DNA from: Lithodes maja
Lineage: Eukaryota; Arthropoda; Malacostraca; Decapoda; Lithodidae
Length of the DNA stretch: 64,000 bases
NCBI GenBank assembly: GCA_037953745.1
Contig: JBAKBP010010447.1
Coordinates: 1-64,000 of the forward strand
Direction of reading: 5' to 3'
The position numbers were made by a program, and so were the translations under genes. The stretch's first letter is position 1, and each line of letters starts with the position of its first letter. The notes below the pieces were generated by a model, which was not told the DNA's origin, did not search any database, and worked only from the letters and a program-made list of their open reading frames with translations. Below are positions 41,875-53,949 of the stretch, piece by piece.

Positions 41875-43074
41875 TGTAGCTGGGGCGTTGACCAACCGTC
41901 CGCCGGCAGCTGCACCAGTAGGGGAGACTTATGGCGGGGTCTCTGCATTAAATTGAAACATCACCTTAACATCCCTCTCCGTCTGGTCATCAAAAAGTTT
42001 TGCGGTCAAGACCGGAGTGAACAATATTCTATAATAAGCATTTTTAGGTAATCCATGAGCCATACCGAGTCTGAGTAGCTGTCGTGATCTGACTGCCTCA
42101 AATAAGGCTGCTCGGATTTCTGTGATAGTTCGAGCCGGGGAAGGGAGGAGATACTGTTGAAATGCTTTGACTAATTCCTCCTTCCGCCGTGGGGGGTCTG
42201 GCATTGGTTTAGCAATAGCCAGGGCCGTATCCCTAGTTAACAGGAAACTAATAAACTTTCTATGGGCATTATCTCTCACCAGAAATTCCCGTTGGAGTTC
42301 AATAGGTTCTGAAGCAATGAAAGGCAGGGGAAAATCCTCTGCTGTTAACTGAGGGGCTATGAGGAAATCAAAAATAGGTAGCGGGACCCCCCCCCAGTTG
42401 TTGTCGTAGCCAGTCAAACTCGGTAATGGGGGGAAGCGGAACTGGGGACAAAGGGTTAAATGTAATATCTATCACAAATTGCTGAAGCTCCCATCCCACG
42501 TCACCCATCGCCCACCTCACCCCGGGGGGGGGTAGGTAGGATCCGGCGGACTACTGGACCGTTGGTTATTGGCCAAAGAAGGGGACATACTGTATATGGT
42601 TGAGTGTCATCGGAACCGATAGAACTATCCTGTCGTAGACCGTCAGTCCGGGAAACCAAACTAGTGTCAATTCTACTGGAGGGGGATCTATGGGAGGTAG
42701 AGGCAAGTAACAAAGCATCCGCCGGCAATCCCTGAGCGGGCCGACCGGCGGAAGGGGGAGTTACGTTAAGAGGACTGCGCAACATCTGTGAACTCTGGGT
42801 TCAATAATACCGGGGTTTGAGTAGGGGTCAAAGGGCGGACTACTACTTGTTCCGGTAACGAACCTGGGGTAGCACCTAAGGTCTGAGGCCAAATCTCCTT
42901 TACCGTAGTGAGAGGGATCACCGGAATAACCGGCGTAGGGCCCGTAGTCAACGGATGGATGATTACACGTTCCGTCTCTGCCCTGGCGGAGGAGGTAGAC
43001 TGATGGGGAACGCCTTCATTGACATGAGTAGGGTGAGGCATAGGTAAACTCATAGGTGGTCCCAGTGCCTGAGT
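41875..43074 (-). pseudogene. DIRS-B gag, C-terminal part
   Basis: On the minus strand from 43074: a Pro/Thr-rich linker (PLTTGPTPVIPVIP), then CPLLWPITNGP, which parallels MPLLYGP of DIRS-A. Next is IFDFLIAPQLTAEDF, which parallels LFAFLAAPKINLCEL. Last is a helical block ending LFEAVRSRQLLRLGMAHGLP, which parallels LEAVRARQDLRMSLVRKLP. It runs through three frames, so it is broken. It continues the gag started at 49533 and is separated from it by the LINE block 43075-48386. No pol follows. The element is cut near 41870. Confidence 0.8.
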
Positions 43075-43582
43075 GCTGTGAAAGAGAAAAGGAGTTGCTT
43101 CAAAGCATGGAAGAAAGGAGGCAGCAAGGAGGAATACCAGGCAGCTAAACGAACTGCCAAAAGAGTTATTTACAATGCTAAAAATCGCATTAAGGACTTG
43201 GTCCTCGAACAAGTGTGTAACACTGACAATCCCAATGGGATCTTCAACCTAGCTAGGCGAGTTAAAAATTACAGTCGGGATATTATAGGTGAACAGTGTG
43301 TTAGAAACGATAATGGGAAGATTGTGTATGCAGAAAATGAAATCAGAGACGCATGGAAGGTACACTATGAACGATTGCTAAATGTAGAGTTTGAATGGGA
43401 TAAGGAACAGCTTAGTATCGAAAAACCAATATCTGGGCCCCCTCCTTTGATAGCACCAGCTGTAGTGAGCGACGCAATCAATAAAATGAAGGACGGTAAA
43501 GCTCCAGGTTGCTCTGACATTGTCGCTGAGATGATAAAAGCCTCAGGGGAGACTGGTGTAAACTTAGTCACTGAGTTGAAAA
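43075..43582 (+). pseudogene. RTE-like LINE fragment, uninterrupted copy
   Basis: An open frame starts VKEKRSCFKAWKKGG and ends in VTELK. It is nearly identical to the same region of the longer copy (45270-46270) but lacks the TTAA MITE found there, so it shows the empty site at 43179-43190. It is truncated at both ends. The right end joins the start of the longer copy. Confidence 0.85.
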
Positions 43583-44191
43583 CACCAGGGGGTAAGGGGG
43601 CCTTCATCTAATGGTGGAGGAAAAAAAGAATATGCCTCACGCATCCTACTGCATGTCGTACAAGGCGACTAATAGGGGGGATGGTGATAGACTTGCGGAC
43701 CAAGTAGCCATCACTATACAATGAAGCCTTGTTATTGGTGCTGGCATTGTCTCTATATGATAGTGCTGTGACAGGGCTTCATTGTACTTGCTCCAAGTTG
43801 CCTAATGGCGGCACACTGGCAGTGGGTGTCGCTCCCTCTGGACCCGGCCCTGGCGCCCTGGGCCCAACCTGGACGAAATGGATCCAGAGGGTACAGTACG
43901 TAGTGTTTCCCCGGACTGGCACTTTCCGCCCGATAGTATAGGGGCCCGAACCTGGAGGTAGCGCTCCAGGAGGCTGCCCTGTCATTTGGCGAAAAATATC
44001 AGGCCAGTCGTAGTGCCGTGTACGCGCACGGGGTGCGTCCCTGCGGCTGGTTCTGGTGGGGCGTACCGAGGCCACTGGATCCTACCCCCTTGTAATCACT
44101 TGGGGGATGGTGCTGGGAATGGTCCCGGGGTAGACTGGAGCCGGAGTTCTGGGGGGGGTGATGCCCATCTGCCAGCCAAACCTACCTAACT

Positions 44192-47100
44192 ATGACTAAA
44201 ATCAAAGCAAATAAACGTAAGTCCGATGAAACAAAACCGCACAGGACAATGACAAATGCCCCCCACAAACTCAGACTTGCTAGTGTGAATGTTGGTAGTT
44301 TGAATCTGCGTGCGAATGAAGTGGCTGAGATGTGTGAGAGGAGGCGAGTGGACGTCTGCTGTACCCAGGAAACACTCTGGAAGAGGCATGGGGTACAGTG
44401 GATTGTCGGAAGGAGGAAAAGATATAGGATATACTGGATGGGTGTGGAGACTGATAAAGCGAAAGGATGAGTGGGTGTTCTGGTGGCTGAAGAGCTGACG
44501 GAAAGTGTGCTTCAGATTACGAGAGTTAGTGAAAGGCTGATTGTTTTGAAGTTGAAAGTTGGTGAAAGAATTCTGAATGTGATATCTGCATATGCCCCAC
44601 AGGCTGGTTTACAGAAAGAGATAAAAGAGGACTTCTGGAATGACACCGTCAGTGTCATTTCAGGCCTCTCGGAGAATGAAATAACTATCGTGGGGGGGGA
44701 CCTCAATGGTCACGTGGGAGCATCTGCAGATGGATACGAGGGGGTACATGGAGGAATTGGTTACGGAAGGAGAAATCTAGAAGGCGAATATATATTGGAG
44801 TCCTGCGTTGCACTCAACATGGTTGTGTGTAACACAAAGTTCAAGAAAAGACAGAGCCACCTGATCACATATAACTCTGGGGTCTCCAGTAGCCAGATAG
44901 ATTACTTCTTGGTTAACAGGAAAGACTGGAAACTAGTTCGAGATGTAAAGGTCATCCCGAGCGAAGAATGTATCCCCCAGCATAAGCTACTTGTGTGTGA
45001 CATGAGCTTATACAGAGATCCTAAGCGCAAGAAGGTTTACATACCCAAAAGGAAAGTGTGGCTGCTGAAGGACAAGGAAGTTAGGGATAGGTTTCATAAT
45101 GAACTGGAGGAAATGAATAGAAATAAGGAAGCTAGGCCTAACGATGTAAATAGCCAATGGAACTTTCTTAAGCATAGCCTTATCGCTGCCACTGACAAAG
45201 TCTGTGGGAAAACAAAGGGTCACCCCAGGAATAAGACTTCTTGGTGGTGGAACGATGAGGTAGAACATGCTGTGAAAGAGAAAAGGAGATGCTTCAAAGC
45301 ATGGAAGAAAGGAGGCAGCAGGGAGGAATACCAGGCAGCTAAACGAACTGCCAAAAGAGTTATTTACAATGCTAAAAATCGCATTAACCCTCCAGCCCCG
45401 GTTATGTATTATATATATATATATATATTCATCGAAACCCGGGTGTTTTGGCCGAAAAACATCTAGGCTAGGCTACCGTATATTCGTTAATCAGACTGCT
45501 TCCCGCATTCCCGCGCATCCCCAAGCGTAGCTGTGTTATTTACCTGTAGAATGGCATTAAGTAGAGCTCTCTAAGTCAACTGGGTGAGCTGTGATGATGA
45601 TTTCATTGGAGATAACTTTATGGCCAAACCAGCCACTTTACACCACTTTTCGATACTGAACAACAACATACAGGCACACACGAACAAGCGACGCTCTCCT
45701 TCTTGTGGCCGGAGATGCGGAGCGTCGGTCCAGCCGGCTGTTGTTTACATGCGTCGGACCGACGCCTCGCACACCAAGCTCACAGGCTGTGACGTCATGG
45801 GTGTTTAAGAGGTCTTCCGGGTTGCGTGGGCCAAGGTTTTTATGGGTGTACAAGAGGTCATCCGGGTTGAAGGGGTTAAGGACCTGGTCCTCGAACAAGT
45901 GTGTAACACTGACAATCCCAATGGGATCTTCAACCTAGCTAGGTGAGTTAAAAATGACAGTAGGGATATTATAGGTGAACAGTGTGTTAGAGATGATAAT
46001 GGGAAGATTGTGTATGCAGAAAATGAAATCAGAGAAGCATGGAAGGTACACTATGAACGATTGCTAAATGTAGAGTTTGAATGGGATAAGGAACAGCTTA
46101 GTATCGAAAAACCAATATCTGGGCCCCCTCCTTTGATAGCACCAGCTGTAGTGAGCGACGCAATCAATAAAATGAAGGACGGTAAAGCTCCAGGTTGCTC
46201 CGACATTGTCGCTGAGATGATAAAAGCCTCAGGGGAGATTGGTGTAAACTTAGTCACTGAGTTGATAAACACCATTATTAAAGATGAGAAAATCCCAGAG
46301 GATTGGCTCAAAAGTGTAATAGTAAATATATACAAAGGAAAAGGGGATGCGCTAGATAGAGGAAATTATAGGGGCCTGAAAATGCTTGACCAAATCATGA
46401 AGGTCTGTGAGAGAGTCCTTGAGGGTTTGATCAGGCAAAACATCTCTATTGATGATATGCAGTTTGGTTTTATGCCGGGACGGGGTACAACCGATGCTAT
46501 CTTCATAGTCAGGCAGGTACAGGAATGATACCTACTAAAAGGCAGGGATCTTTACTTTGTGTTTGTAGACCTGGAGAAGGCCTTTGATAGGGTGCCTAGA
46601 GATGTTGTGCAATGGGCTATGAGGAAACTTGGTGTGGAAGAGTGGCTGGTGCGACAGTGGTGCGTGTGATAATGAAGATGTATGAGGATTCGCGAAGTGC
46701 GGTGAGGGTGAAGGGTGTACTGAGTGCTGAGTTCGCAGTACGTGTTGGAGTCCATCAGGGTTCAGTGTTAAGCCCCCTCCTCTTTATTATGGTCTTGGAG
46801 GAACTGTCTAGAGTTTTTAGAGGCGGACTCCCGTTGGAACTGTTTTATGCAGACAATTTAGTCCTAATAGCTGACAGTATGTAAGATGCTGAGGCCAAAT
46901 TCAGAGAGTGGAGAGAGGGCATGGCGAGCAAGGGTTTAAGAGTCAATATTAACAAAACCAAGGTTATGCATTGTAGATTGAGACGAGGCAATGTGGAGAA
47001 GAGCGGTGCATACCCATGTGCAGTGTGTGGAAAGGGAGTGGTCGTTAACTCGATTCAATGTAACATCTGTCGATGTTGGGTACACCATGGGAGTAAGCGC

Positions 47101-47805
47101 TGTAGTAGAATAAAGGGACCCCTGCCGAAGGATAAGTCAGAAATAGATAAATTTGACTGCGTAGTGTGCAAGGGCAAGCTTGTGTTAAGTGATGATCCTG
47201 TGGCTGTGATTTTGGAAATGAGTCTTTGGAGCTGGTGAACAATTTTTGTTACCTAGGAGATACCATCTCTGCCGGTGGTGGGGCTGAGGCTGCCACTGTT
47301 GCTAGAATTAGGAGTGGCTGGGGGAAGTTCAAAGAACTGATGCCAATCCTGACCATGAAAAGAATGCCTCTCCCCCTGAAGGGAAAGGTGTATGCCTCAT
47401 GTGTTAGAAGTGCAATGACGTATGCCTCAGAAACATGGGCCGTTAAAGTAGAGGAATGTCAACAGAATGGAGCGTAATGAGATGAGAATGGTGAGATGGA
47501 TGTGTGGGGCCAGGCTACAGGATAGAATAACAAATGTTGAGCTGAGGAGACATTTAGGTATAAAGAGTATTAGCGAGGTGATGCGTACAAGTAGACTGGG
47601 ATGGTATGGACATGTGGAGAGAATGGATGAACAAAATTGGGTGAAAAAATGCAGGTCTGTGATTGTGGAGGGAGCTGCACCAAGGGGTGGACCGAGGAAG
47701 ACCTGGGATCGGACTATACGCGCCGATCTCAAATCCAAGAACTTTACAAGTGAAGCAGCCCTTAACAGGGTTGCCTGGAATGCTGCCATTAGGACAAGAG
47801 ACTGA
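44192..47805 (+). pseudogene. RTE-like endonuclease-reverse transcriptase with zinc finger
   Basis: Endonuclease: LRLASVNVGSLNLRANEVAE, CCTQETLWK, ISAYAPQAG, GGDLNGHVGA and SQIDYFLVNR (44270-44950). RT: LKSVIVNIYKGKGD, NYRGLKMLDQ, MQFGFMPGRGTTDAIF, FVDLEKAFDRVP, GVHQGSVLSPLLF and FYADNLVLIADS (46300-46880), where the usual catalytic YADD has become YADN. After the RT comes a PHD-like cysteine cluster (47012-47170: CAVC, CNIC, WVH, CVVC), then FCYLGD, SETWAVK and a C-terminal GWYGHVERMD block. Stops at 44468, 45947, 46527 and 46882 and frame changes disable it. At least two of the stops are TGA where CGA is expected. Confidence 0.82.
45384..45879. mobile_element. piggyBac-like MITE, family A, inside the RTE-like LINE
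   Basis: The element is 45388-45875 (488 bp) with TTAA at 45384-45387 and 45876-45879. The same LINE region at 43179-43190 shows one TTAA and no insertion. It closely matches the outer parts of the family A element at 10228-11342, including AGCTCTCTAAGTCAACTG and the ACAGGCACACACGAACAAGC word. Confidence 0.95.
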
Positions 47806-47853
47806 AACTGCACTTATGTGTGGAACACTCAGTCTTAAAATTTTATGTATGTA

Positions 47854-48386
47854 TGTAATGTAGACTGTGTAGACTGAGAGACTGTGTAAGAAAAGCTTTG
47901 GATGATAGAGGAATAACTATAGATCAGGCAGGGGAAGTGGTGGTGGACAGGAGTGAATGGAGAATGCTTGTGAATAGTTGAGTGAACACGTGGTCATTTG
48001 GAGTAAGGGGTCGGGTGCAAGTTGGACTAGATAATAGTCCATCAGGCGCCTGGCCCGGGGAGACGATTAATATGAAGGGTGCGCCTGGACGTGTGGTGGG
48101 AGGGCTTGTGGCTTTGGCTCCGCTGCATGTCTGCCTGCCGAGATCGGAACCTCTCCGGGTGGTCGGGGGCCGGGGGAGTGCTGGAGCGACCTTGGTGACC
48201 CTGGTCTCTGGGTCTTCTCCTGGGTGACCTAGATGTGTGTGAATTTGTGTGTTTTTATCTGTGTTTATGCGTTGTTTTATGTTGTTTTTGTGTTTTCCCT
48301 GTTCTTGCTCTGTCTTGAGTCGGCTACCCCCAAAATGGGGATTGGGCCTGAGCATATAGATAGATAGATAGATAGATGTAATGTAG
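47854..48386 (+). mobile_element. LINE 3' fragment with TAGA tail and 10-bp target duplication
   Basis: TGTAATGTAG stands on both sides (47854-47863, 48377-48386). The insert starts inside a C-terminal coding end (ALDDRGITIDQAGE, then DRSEWRMLVNS and a stop) and carries a GC-rich 3' UTR ending GGGATTGGGCCTGAGC and TAGA repeats. It is related to the GATA-tailed LINE family but is not the same subfamily. Confidence 0.85.
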
Positions 48387-49533
48387 TGGGGGTTTGGCCG
48401 CGTTTTATCGCACACTGACGGATCACCTTCTGTAACAAGTCATTTAGTTGTTCCGTCGTAAAACCAGGGGGTTTAGGATGTTTTGGGGGCCTAACTTGTT
48501 GGTCTGTTTGTACTAGACTTGCTGTGTGTGAACTGGGAGCTAGTGCCTGACTGCTACTAGCTGTTGATGGTTGGCTCGAACTAACGGCCGGCAACTCGTG
48601 GTCGCGCGGCGTCGGTGGTTCCTGAGCGACCTCCGTAGGTTGAGACCCAGTGTTACTGGGGACGAAAGCGAGACCTGGCTGTACCCTAGATGGTGGATGG
48701 GCTGCCGCGTCAGGCTTAGTGGTCGTAACCGTGTCTAATTTAAAGGAACAAGGAGACTGAGTAGGATTAAGAGCCCTATCGTCCTGAGGACTATGTCTGT
48801 TAGTTAAAACCAGTTTGGAGCCTTGGAGCCTAACTCGTACAGATTTCCCTATTCTGGTGGCAGCTTGGGGGTGGCCGGAGTCAGCCCCAAGGAGGCCGTG
48901 GAAAAACCCCGGCGTTCCCGAGGCGGGCGCCGGAACCCTCGGCTGTGTCACCGTACGATCTACTTGTGCAAAAGCAGGGATCTCTCTAGTTATCTTAATA
49001 CTCCGTGGTGGGCTAGAGAGCCTGAGGATTTTGTCTGGCAGAAACTCTGAGCTGGCCGTTCTCCGCAGGCGGCCCGCCGGTGGATCCGGGTGGACAGGTC
49101 CAGGACATACCGGTGACACAGAGCGGCTCCTCTTGGATGGGGGAGAGGAGCTCTGAGCCGATGTTGTGGAGGAATTGGGAGACGCAAGGGTCAACAAGGG
49201 TATTGGGGGGTTTTGTGACTGGGGAGCTATGTGTTCATCAAATGAATATAACTTGACCACCCTTAACAATTCCGGATTATCACATAATAGTTTTATGTTA
49301 GCTACTCGAGAAGCATATGCCATAAACTTGGTCTTAATTTCAATTAGAGTGAGCAAACAAGACGTATCTCCCGCGAGCCATTCCTCAAAAAGGTCTGAAC
49401 AGACTGGACATGTGCGAGATGTCCACATGAAAGAAGCTCTGTCTAAGCATTTTACACACCTGATGCACAGTCTATGCACTGGTATCGGTACAAGAAGGCA
49501 TGTTGGAGTTGAGCAGATTGTGAACAAGGGCAT
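48387..49533 (-). pseudogene. DIRS-B gag, N-terminal part with cysteine cluster
   Basis: The minus-strand ATG at 49533 starts MPLFTICSTPTCLL. A cysteine-rich motif follows, C-I-R-C-V-K-C, then TCPVCSDLFEEWL, in the spacing of a RING-like or treble-clef zinc finger. Next come a helical segment, a Ser/Pro-rich region with basic KRSRS patches, and at the end GFTTEQLNDLLQKVIRQ, which parallels the DIRS-A gag at about 3635-3680. The frame itself is open from 49533 to the LINE insertion at 48386, after which gag sequence resumes at 43074. The same cysteine cluster starts the DIRS-A gag. Confidence 0.8.
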
Positions 49534-49594
49534 GATTACAGAGGCTCCTCTCCCCGGCGGGAACGTCGCAGTGGTAGGATGTCCTGGGGGTTAC

Positions 49595-49633
49595 CTGGAA
49601 AGAGAAAATTTCCAGGAATCAGTGCTCATAAGG
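49595..49633 (-). promoter_or_regulatory. Conserved acceptor-like element before DIRS-B gag
   Basis: It reads on the minus strand as CTTATGAGCA, then ATTCCTGGAAATTTTCTCTTTCCAG. This matches DIRS-A 1511-1550 base for base in most positions and lies about 60 bp upstream of the gag start in both. Confidence 0.45.
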
Positions 49634-49639
49634 ATTTAC

Positions 49640-52600
49640 AGAGAGAGCCTCACACATCCAGCGGGACAGGGTAGCCTGGAAAATAAGTTTATAGAGAAAG
49701 TGAGAGATTGTTTTTTAACGCAACATATTGTAGAGATGACAAGATATAGAGATGGGACGCAGGGGAGTGTACTTGATTTGATTTTTAGCAATGAAGAGGA
49801 TATAGTGGAACATGTTAATGTGGATAGCCCTATAGGTTGTAGTGACCATGCCTGTATAAGCTTTAGTTGTAACATTAAATCAGAGAGGGATAATAGAAGC
49901 AATAGAAAAATATACATGTATGATAGAGCAGATTATGAGCTGCTGAGACGGTGTTTGGACATTGACTGGGGGGAATACTTGAACGGTGAAGACGCTGAAG
50001 GAATGTGGAGGAAAATTAGAGTCAAACTGGAGAATGCTGTATCCAAAAGTGTACCAGTAAGGGAATCTATCTATCTATCTATTGCCTGACGCCGTGATCC
50101 CCGAAGGGGTGGCCACGAACGAACCGCCCCCATGCACCTCTGTCCCCAGTCAGTCGACGCCCCTCCCCCCAACCAGCACCGCCTTCATTCATGTAGTTCC
50201 TCACTCCATCCTTCCACCTCATATTCGGTCTACCTCTCCCCCTCTGTCCCTCCACCTCGCTCTCGTACACCCTCTTAGTCATTCTCTCGCTTTCCATACG
50301 TTCCATATGGCCGAACCATCTCAAGTTGTTCCTTTTCACACTTTCCAGCACATCTACCTCCACACCACACCTCCTTCTTACTTCCTCATTAGTCTGTCTA
50401 TCCCTCCATGTAAGTCCGCACGCACTCCTTAAGTAATTCATTTCCACTGCTCTCACTCTTGGTCTGAGTCTCTCAACCAACGTCCATGCTTCGCTTCCGT
50501 AAGTCAGTGTCGGGATTACCACACTGTCATGCAAGGACAGTGTAAGGACAAGTAAGGGAATATAAGGATAAAACAAAATTGAGGAAAAGAACTAACCCAG
50601 AATTGCCAATGAAAAGAAAGCTTTGGATATTGATTAGAAGAAAGAAACGATTGTGGGAAAGATTAAAATTGTTAAAAAAGAACAGGGGGTCTAGTATAGA
50701 GGCTAAGGAAGTGGATCTGGAACGCAGACAAATAAACAATAAAATAAGGTGGGAAACAAGGAGGGGGGTGAAGGAGAGGGAGAGAGAGATAGCTAGAAAT
50801 GTGAAGGATAATCCAAAAATATTCTGGAAGTACATTCAGGAAAAGTTAACAAGTAGAGTAGGGATCCCAGAGCTGGTAGGGGGGTTGAATGATGGGAGTA
50901 GAGCGGAGACTGATAAGGAGAAAGCAGAGGTGCTGGGGAAATACTTTGGGGGGTACTAACAGTGGAGTCGGAGGATGCAGTGCCTACTATTCCCATCAAA
51001 CAGGCACCGGCACTAGAACTAATAGAGTTTTCCCATGCTAGAATAAGAAGGGCTATAGAAAAAATGAACAGAAGTAAGTCACCGGGACCGGATGGGATAC
51101 ACCCAAGAATCATAAAGGAAGGAGGGGAGATGTTAGTAGAGCCATTGAAAATGTTATTTGAGGTATCGTTTAATACAGGACAAATCCCGATGGACTGGAG
51201 AGAGGCGAACATAACGGCTATATTTAAGAAGGGAAAGAGAAATGACCCAGGGAATTATAGACCAGTCAGTTTGACAAGTGTTGTGTGTAAACTAATGGAA
51301 ACGGTAATTAGAGAAGGAATAATGGATCATATGAAGTCAAACCAACTTTTCAGTGGGAGACAGTTCGGATTCTTGCCGGGGAGGTCGACGGTACTACAGC
51401 TAATTAAGGTGGTAGATGATTGGATGCAAATTCTAGAAGATGGTGATGTAATAGACGTGGTATATTGCGATTTTATGAAGGCCTTCGATAAGGTCCCACA
51501 TAAAAGGTTAATAGAGAAAGTTAGAAGCTATAATATAGGGGAGAAATGTGTGAAATGGATAGAAGCCTTCCTGAAAGATCGGAGACAGAGGGTACTGGTG
51601 AATGGAATAGGCTCGAGGTGGAGGGAAATTACAAGTGGGGTACCTCAGGGATCTGTGTTGGGACCACTGCTGTTCGTTATATTTATCAACGACTTGCCTG
51701 AAGTTATAACTAATGGAAGTGAGGTATACCTGTATGCGGATGACACTAAGCTGTATAGAAGAGTGAGGAGTAAGGAAGATATGGGTTTGCTTCAAGGAGA
51801 TGTGGAGGGCATGAAGGGATGGTCTGAGCATTGGTTAATGCCTTTTCATCCAAAAAAAGGCAAGTACATGCGGATTGGGACCAGCAAGATAGACAAGGTA
51901 GGATACAGTATGTATGAAGCGATGGAGGAAGTGAATGCAGAAAAGGATATAGGAGTAGTGATAGACAATAAGTTAAATTTCTCAGAACATTTAGCGGAAA
52001 AGATAAACAAAGCCAATAGAATTGTAGGGCTGATAAGGAGGACATTTGTGTCACTTGACGAAGAAATCTTCAGGAATCTCTATACAGCGCTGGTTAGGCC
52101 GCACCTGGAATATGCGAACCAGGTGTGGGCTCCATATATGGTAAAGGATATAGAAGCAGTGGAGAAAGTGCAGAGGAGAGCTAGCAAGCAAGCTGGTACC
52201 AACGTTGAAGAGCGCGGGCTATGAGCAGAGGTTGAGGACACTGGGGCTTCCGACACTGGCATATAGGAGAAAGAGAGGGGATATGATAGAGACTTTTAAG
52301 ATAGTGTCAGGAAAGTACGATGAGGATGTGTGTGAAGGTATCTTCTTGATGCGGGAGGGAACAAGAACGAGAGGACACTCTAAGAAAATTTACAAAGAAA
52401 GAAATAGGCTTGAGAAGGCAAAGAACTCATTTTGTGATAGAGTGGTAAATGAGTGGAACGCACTGCCCCAGTATGTAGTCGATTCCGAATCAATAAGGGA
52501 GTTTGAAAGTAATCTTGATAAAGCATGGGGAAGACAAGATTTGAAGTTTGATTATAAAACAAAAATACAGAATAGTAAAAATGTTGCGTCTGCTACCGCC

Positions 52601-52715
52601 GCCGCCAACACCGTGAACGACCGCAGCAGTGCAAGTACTGGTACTGAGCTGGATACACAGGCATAGTTTGCCTTTTTCCAGAGGATCTACTGTAAGAAAC
52701 TGTAAGAAACTGTAA
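49640..52715 (+). mobile_element. CR1-type LINE, copy 2, inserted in the DIRS-B leader
   Basis: It is 5'-truncated in the endonuclease domain (QHIVEMTRYRDG, GSVLDLIFSNEED, SDHACISF at 49730-49870). It continues through an endonuclease-RT linker (50579-50959), RT (50962-52224, same motifs as copy 1), a C-terminal part (52205-52666) and AAGAAACTGT repeats. It is interrupted by a reversed LINE fragment at 50056-50561. Stops and frame changes at 50953-50958 and 52185-52192 are shared with copy 1. DIRS-B leader sequence is on both sides. Confidence 0.88.
50056..50561 (-). mobile_element. GATA-tailed LINE 3' fragment nested in the CR1 copy
   Basis: AGTAAGGGAAT flanks both sides exactly (50056-50066, 50551-50561). 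The insert is the reversed C-terminal 160 or so codons plus TAGA tail of the family at 59668-62064, 5'-truncated. The host CR1 frame is continuous when the insert and one duplicate are left out. Confidence 0.93.
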
Positions 52716-53949
52716 GAATCCTATACCCAAGGGGCAGGAAAAAACAGTAGGCCACGGCCTTTCTTTTTATTCCCACCCCTGAGAGGTTGTGAAACGACTC
52801 CTCTCACGCCCCTCGTAAAACGTGAGGTTTACACTGCAGAGGGCTAACCTATATGACATGGGCCATAGTAAGTAAGCCAACTGGCGGCGGGTCAGCCATG
52901 TGCTATAACAAACACCCTAGCAGCCGCCGGTGCGTTTACCAACTGGGCCGCCAGCAACACGGGGTAAACAACACAATGTGAGAGCGCCAGCTCATGACGT
53001 AGGTCATAGATAAATTGGGCCCCCTGGCGGCGGGTATCGGCGTGCTATTAGAAACATCGCCACCCGCCGTCAGAAATGACGGAGTAAACTTCAAAAGGGC
53101 CAGCGAGCACGCCGCAAACATGTGTTACACGGAAAAAACATAGTTTCCGCCGGACCTGCAAGGTCGCCGGAACGGAGAGGTAGAGGCGCCCTACCACCCC
53201 CCCGACAAAACCACGACAAGGGAAATGGAGAGAATCCAGCATACGCCGGCACGGCGGACCGGACCAAGGGCCGCAGAACAGAGGCCGGCGAGTCAAAAAG
53301 GGGAAACACTCGGAGAAAAGCACAACAACGAGAGAAACCACCCAACTCTCAAGGACTCCTGGACAGTGGCACACTAACCAACAGGGAGACCCAAGAAACC
53401 AAGGGGACATAAATAAATAACAACAAGAGAAAAATAACGCCACCCTCTAACACTAGATAACCTACAGGCTTATCCAAGAAACATTTGTCGACAGACAACA
53501 CGAATGAACTAAGAGAAATGAGCCAAAAAGGGCGAAGAGATTGCCCCCGAATGGGGCCTCTCAGCAGGCTCGGATGCCAGAAGATCCCACAGCCACGTGT
53601 GACAATCTAAACCTGGCGCGTCTGCAAACAAACAAGACAGGGTCCCACGACCCTAAGCTGAACTAAGGAACGGCTATCAATAACTGAAAGAAAGCCTCCT
53701 AACTAAAGAGAAAGCAAAAACTAAGGCGCATAGCAACAAGAAACACCACGCGTGTGGTGACAAAATGAACACAACGAGTAAGCGCCTGAACGTACCCTAA
53801 TTTTAACCCTTCCTGTGGGCCAACAATAACACAACCCGTGCTAGCTAGTCTAAACCCTGCTCACTATCTCTCAAATATATACAAATGAGTAAAGACTCAC
53901 TAGAGGAGAGCGAACGTCGAATGAAGCCGGAGCGCGGGGGCACACGTGT
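52716..53949 (-). other. DIRS-B leader
   Basis: No gene is present. Several CCGCCGG words occur (52925, 53148, 53167, 53245, 53283), as in the DIRS-A leader. The segment lies between the gag-proximal leader and the left terminal repeat of the same element. Confidence 0.55.

Larger units (their letters stand above)
43583..47863 (+). mobile_element. RTE-like LINE, near full length, degraded
   Basis: It begins with a leader containing GTCGTACAAGGCGACTAATAGG (about 43655), a type of sequence seen at the 5' ends of such LINEs. The endonuclease-RT protein region follows, and it ends in ATGT repeats (47845-47857). It lies inside the DIRS-B gag. It carries a TTAA MITE at 45384-45879 and a LINE 3' fragment in its tail. 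Clade assignment to RTE is from the protein style and is moderate. Confidence 0.75.
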
